From contig NC_091864.1 of the NCBI RefSeq assembly GCF_019399895.1, positions 3,388,001-3,452,000 of the forward strand: DNA of 64,000 bases. The letters are read 5' to 3'. Below the pieces are notes generated by a model, which did no database searches, was not told where the DNA came from, and saw only the letters and a list, made by a program, of their open reading frames with translations. Position 1 is the stretch's first letter; the number at the start of each line of letters is the position of its first letter. Of this stretch, positions 60,001 to 64,000 are shown one piece after another. This stretch comes from Cardiocondyla obscurior. Lineage: Eukaryota; Arthropoda; Insecta; Hymenoptera; Formicidae. The position numbers and the translations under genes are program-made.

Positions 60001-63000
60001 GGTATTCGTTTTAACGAGATTTTTGCGAATCGATTTGTACGTCATTTTCCCAGGTAAATAGCTTACACAAGCTTGCACATCGCGTAAAACTACTTTTCCG
60101 CGGTAGCTGTGCGCTTCGAGACGCGCAATCGCTATGTGTTTCAGGTGTACCCATGTAACAAATATTTTTCTTGACTTTCCACCCGTTTCCACGATCAATA
60201 GCATCATTTGATTTCAAATGAAGTCGAACCGCGGCGGCATATACTCGCCCGGATCCCGGCTGCGGTCCGGGATTGTACGCACGCGATTGTAATGGAAACA
60301 CACGTTTACCATCGTGGAGTAATTTGTTTAAAATGAAGTTAATTAAACACTAATTTAAGCACCGCTGCCAAGAGCATTCTTCGAGCAGTTTTTTCTCTCC
60401 CCCCTTATCCCCCCGTGAAAAACCAAGGCTGCAAGAAACAGCGGACGAAGGGCAAAACAAAATAAAGAGACGAAGGAAGGTAGAGGGTTGTTTTGGCCAG
60501 AGGCAAAGAGGGCTAATAAAACTGCGTGGGTATATCGCGTTAATTCTGAAAAGTACGCGAAATAAGTCAGCGCAAACGCGAAACCGTAGAGAAATAACGT
60601 CCGCGTATAAGTGTGCAGAGAAAACGCTCTTTATCACGTTCACGTCTCGCCGGGAGTGTGATTTGAGTTATTTTCGAAGGCGGAGGGGCGACTCGTGTTC
60701 CTGAAAAGCGCGCCGTCCGCGCGCGGATGCGGATGCAGACAGGGGGAGGAAGAGAAACCGCCCCCGTCTCGTCCGTTCACCAGAACGGATTCATTGCCCG
60801 AGTGGTACGCGGATCGATCGTCGCCCAAGTTTATACACCGCGTAATCCCTTTTATTCGCTTTCAAAGAACGTATTCTGCAGGAAGAAAGATCCGGCGGAA
60901 TCCGCTTCGACTTTTTGCAGGGACAGCACTATGTGTGTTATCGTCATTGCAGCTAATATGTTCTTACCGTTACGCTGCTGGTTGTTGACGCAGCAATAAG
61001 CTATAACTGACGTACATAAAATGTAATCCGTTTCGGAATAGTTGCGGAATCTCAGCCGGGTACAGCGAGGTATTCGTAACTTCTCTCAGTTTTCTTCAGG
61101 CGGATTAAAATCGTCGAGTAAAGTCCCTCGACGCGGCTAAACTTCAATATCGTTAACAGGATGAACTCCACGGTGCCGAGCAAAGGCATTATTGATTACG
61201 TGAGTCTTGGTGAAGTATTGCGAGTCGAATCAACGTCGTAAACAACGGAGTCACTTTAGCTACGAGTTGACGTGCGTCGCCAATAAATCGTCGAGCATTA
61301 CTCACGGTAACCCGACACTCGATTTGATTATGCGCAATTAGGATCCCTTTAAAAAAAATGGAAAAGAGAGTGAGGAGGGGATAAAGAGGGGGGGGGAGGA
61401 GAAAGGAAATCGTGATTCCTCGTCGTACAATTGAATAATCTGGTGGGCGTTATTGAAAGAGTCGATTAACCTCGCGGATCGAAAGAGCATGAATTTAATT
61501 CACTGCGCGGAAAATGAAAAGGGTGGATTTTCGTTGAAACGCGCGGTTTTTGATAGCGCTGATAGTCTGCATGGATGACGTCCTGATATCGATTGACGTG
61601 CATAACATTTAATAGGTCAATGGATTTAGTTTCATTACGTTTTCTGTACTCGTATATACCTATTATTTTACAAGCTACGAGACGTTACGAGAGCACGTGG
61701 CGCCATTTAATTGCTCTTGCTTCTTTCTTAAAAAATACTGTTTCGCATTTAATAATTTTCGGTAACGGAACTACGAGCGTATGTATCCCCTACGTGGCAT
61801 TACGCGCGAGCCGCGAGTGACGGCATGAAAAAGTATTTGCCATCGGTTTTTGGATAAGCAGCTGTCTACCGCGCGCAATGATAAATAATAAAAGGTGCGT
61901 TGGTAACGATAATTAATGTTTTCCATGGAATTTATGCGGCAACAAAACGAACCCGATGAATTAGCTGCAGCGGACAGGTTTGCAAATTATCGCGTATTAA
62001 TTAGTTATTACTACACGTAACGAACCGCTACAAAATGGTTTGCGCTTCCGCTATACTTTTCCCGTTTGTTATTTAAACACAGATATTGATTTCGTTTACC
62101 ATTCGCGCGTGTACAGCTGCGCGCGAGCTACGCTATTAGCCGGCTGCTATTTAAGTTATTTGAGCTTTGTTCGCCGCCTTCGCGCGGTTTAGACACGCAC
62201 CGCAATCGCGACACGTAACGCACGCCGTTATTATTTGGATCTAAAATAATTGACTACGTGGGTCGTTAACGAGAAGGCTTGATTAGTTGTTTCGCTAGTC
62301 CGCGCCTCTCTCAATTTGCGGAGTGGCAAAGAAGACGAAATTAATTGCCGCGAGAATTAATGGGAAACGCGGGGGCCTCGCGCGATCGGGCCGACTGCCG
62401 CAAACTATTCACGAAAATAGCCCCCGCGGCTCGTTTCGAAATGGCGCCAAAAAAAAGATAGGTATCGTAATAAATAAGCATTCGCGGCCGAAGCACGCCA
62501 CAATTCATCCCTAATTGCGGCATATTACACTACCGGTGTACATTCCCGCCTCCGGCTCGCGTGCAAAATTCAGATTACCGGCAAGAAGCGCCGGAGTAAT
62601 TAGCCCGGAGGCCGCGCGATCAGTTGCCGTCCCCTTTTATACCGCAGCTGTCTTTTCCCCTCGCCGGCCCCAAGTTTCGCCGAACACCGTCGGCTCGATC
62701 TCCACTCGTTCGCCAACGGCGAGAAAACTCACGTAACGTCCGTAGCACGTGCTACAAGCTCCCAATTATACGACCTGCGACCGCGACCGCGCGGGCCCGG
62801 CAGCACGAAAAACCATTTGTCGTCGGTTTCACAGACCCGCGAATTCGTCGCGGCGGAGACAGACCTTCGACGGGGCGAAGGGGAGGGCGGATAGAAAGGG
62901 AGGAAGCATGGCGACTGAGAGCACGAAGGGGATTCCGAAGGGACGAAACGGGTGGTGCACCCACATTGCGCATGCACCCTCGAAATCCGTTTCTGGCGTA

Positions 63001-63180
63001 TATCCACTTCCGCTGCGACAAAGTAGAGAGAGAGAGAGCGAGAAAGCGAGGAGGACGAAGGCAAAGGAGACGGGAAGGGAGGTAGGCTTGCCCGCGGGGG
63101 AGAGAAGTGAAGGAGACAGCTCGGGCAGACACTAAATAATCTAGATAACGGGAAGGACGGTCCTAAATTCCTGCAGATTT
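60001..63180. other. Non-coding; acceptor-donor-like motif, purine-rich end
   Basis: A plus-strand acceptor-donor fusion resembling a recursive splice site is at 60030-60062 (see findings). Nine consecutive G lie at 61388-61396. From about 62870 to 63120 the plus strand is purine-rich, with an AG run at 63025-63038. Overlapping frames of 111-153 codons at 62624-63135 are low-complexity, Arg-rich text. Confidence 0.45.
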
Positions 63181-63225
63181 GTACAGGCGTACCGACTGAT
63201 TAGATTGGCTGGAAGATTGTAGCGC

Positions 63226-63259
63226 GGGTCGGGGGGGAGGAGGGAGGGAGGGAAGGGGG
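63226..63259 (+). other. G-quadruplex motif, many short-loop G runs
   Basis: G runs of 3, 7, 3, 3, 3 and 5, mostly separated by one to four bases. It sits between a purine-rich and a pyrimidine-rich stretch and is among the strongest G4 patterns in the window. Confidence 0.7.
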
Positions 63260-64000
63260 TAGGATCTCGGCGAATTTTCGTTGCCTCCCTGGAGGTCCCT
63301 CGACAGGATTGTCCTCTCGGTTCCCGTCTCCATCTGGCTTCTATGCCTCTGATCTCGTCGGTCGGCCCTCCCCTCCCCCTACACTTCTTCCCGCTCGTCG
63401 GCGCATAGAGTTCGTATGAACGTCGTTTTGACTAGCATTAGCTTAGGGGTAGGCCGCCGCATCGATCCGTGGGGTGGTATCCTTGGCAGCGGTCCCGAGA
63501 AGCGACTGGAACAGGTAAGGAGAATCCGTCTGCCAGGACGAATGCGTCGGCTGCAGCGGCAAACTTTCCGACGCGGTCTGTCGTCGCGGTAAATCATTCC
63601 GTCGCCCGCCGGCAGCGGAAGGAGGGACGGAGGGAAGACGGGGCGAAGACGCGAGAAATCGGAGTTACCGAGGAAACTTTTTCGTCGAAAATCGCGTCAC
63701 TTCGGCAACCTGCGCGCTTTTGGAAATTAGGGACAGGAAATTGGACGAAAAGGGGCGTTCTGCCTGTGCCAGAAAGTAGAAGTTTCGCAGCGAGAGTCGC
63801 ATAATTCTTCCCGACTCCGCACAGCCCCTTTGTTCCGCCTCGGGCAAAAATGTCGCGTGTCCTAAAAGTCGCTCTCCTCGCGGCGAGAGATCGACTCGCG
63901 ACTTTAACACGCAGGGTGATTTGCGGAAGTATCGCCGTCGCTTTGATCAGCAACGGAGCCGAAACGTAGGAACCGTTCGACTTTAATGCAACAGAGGCGA
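63260..64000. other. Non-coding or weak exon candidate; pyrimidine-rich then CpG-rich
   Basis: Positions 63283-63400 are pyrimidine-rich, followed by a possible short exon (63409-63514) ending ACAG/GTAAGG. The evidence is only splice-site shape plus an open frame, so it is not called as a gene. The rest shows no recognised feature. Confidence 0.4.

Noticed and set aside
62624..63085. 153-codon open frame with Arg-rich tail
   Set aside because: The tail is a translated AG/GA repeat, and equally long frames exist on the opposite strand.

Overview
The window looks like non-coding nuclear DNA from an insect. A hymenopteran such as an ant is the best guess, but this is inference from texture only. 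By eye, CpG is frequent rather than depleted. CpG-dense stretches alternate with short AT-rich islands. There are many A/T homopolymers of 15-31 nt and many AG/CT and AT microsatellites. One short sequence resembles a mariner transposon end. No protein-coding gene, rRNA, tRNA or CRISPR array could be supported on either strand.

I judged the open frames by their translated content. Even the longest (190 codons at 25936-26508 +, 185 codons at 29238-29795 -, 162 codons at 37806-38294 -, 153 codons at 62624-63085 +) show no recognisable domain or motif. They are dominated by translated simple repeats or by the Arg/Ser/Pro-rich text that CpG-rich random DNA gives. The most economical reading is a long intron or intergenic region. 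One compact minus-strand motif at 23987-24025, a pyrimidine tract plus CAG joined directly to GTAAGC, has the form of a recursive (ratchet) splice site. If real, it would place the window inside a long intron of a minus-strand gene. A weaker plus-strand motif of the same kind lies at 60030-60062, so orientation is not settled.

Layout: 1-9290 alternates CpG-rich DNA with AT islands (1051-1300, 3021-3700, 7081-7830). It holds G-quadruplex motifs and a TAAT-rich stretch at 8440-8570. 9291-24030 is more of the same, with a 31-A run at 13005, a possible conserved non-coding block at 14880-15130, and the recursive-splice candidate at its end. 24031-25600 holds two ~80-bp direct repeats, each running into a TA-rich tail, and a transposon-end-like sequence. 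25601-44240 is repeat-poor apart from low-complexity purine and pyrimidine tracts; it includes a mariner-end-like sequence at 35615. 44241-46363 is the clearest mobile-element candidate: two 287-bp inverted arms, 98% identical, around a 1.55-kb interior with no transposase. 46364-64000 contains a 93-nt hairpin with a 15-bp perfect stem (49100-49192), more microsatellites and G-rich tracts, and two weak exon candidates (42392-42589 just upstream of this part, and 63409-63514).

No set of genes working together can be described. The items worth following are structural: the inverted-arm element, the tailed direct repeats, the recursive-splice motif and the long hairpin.
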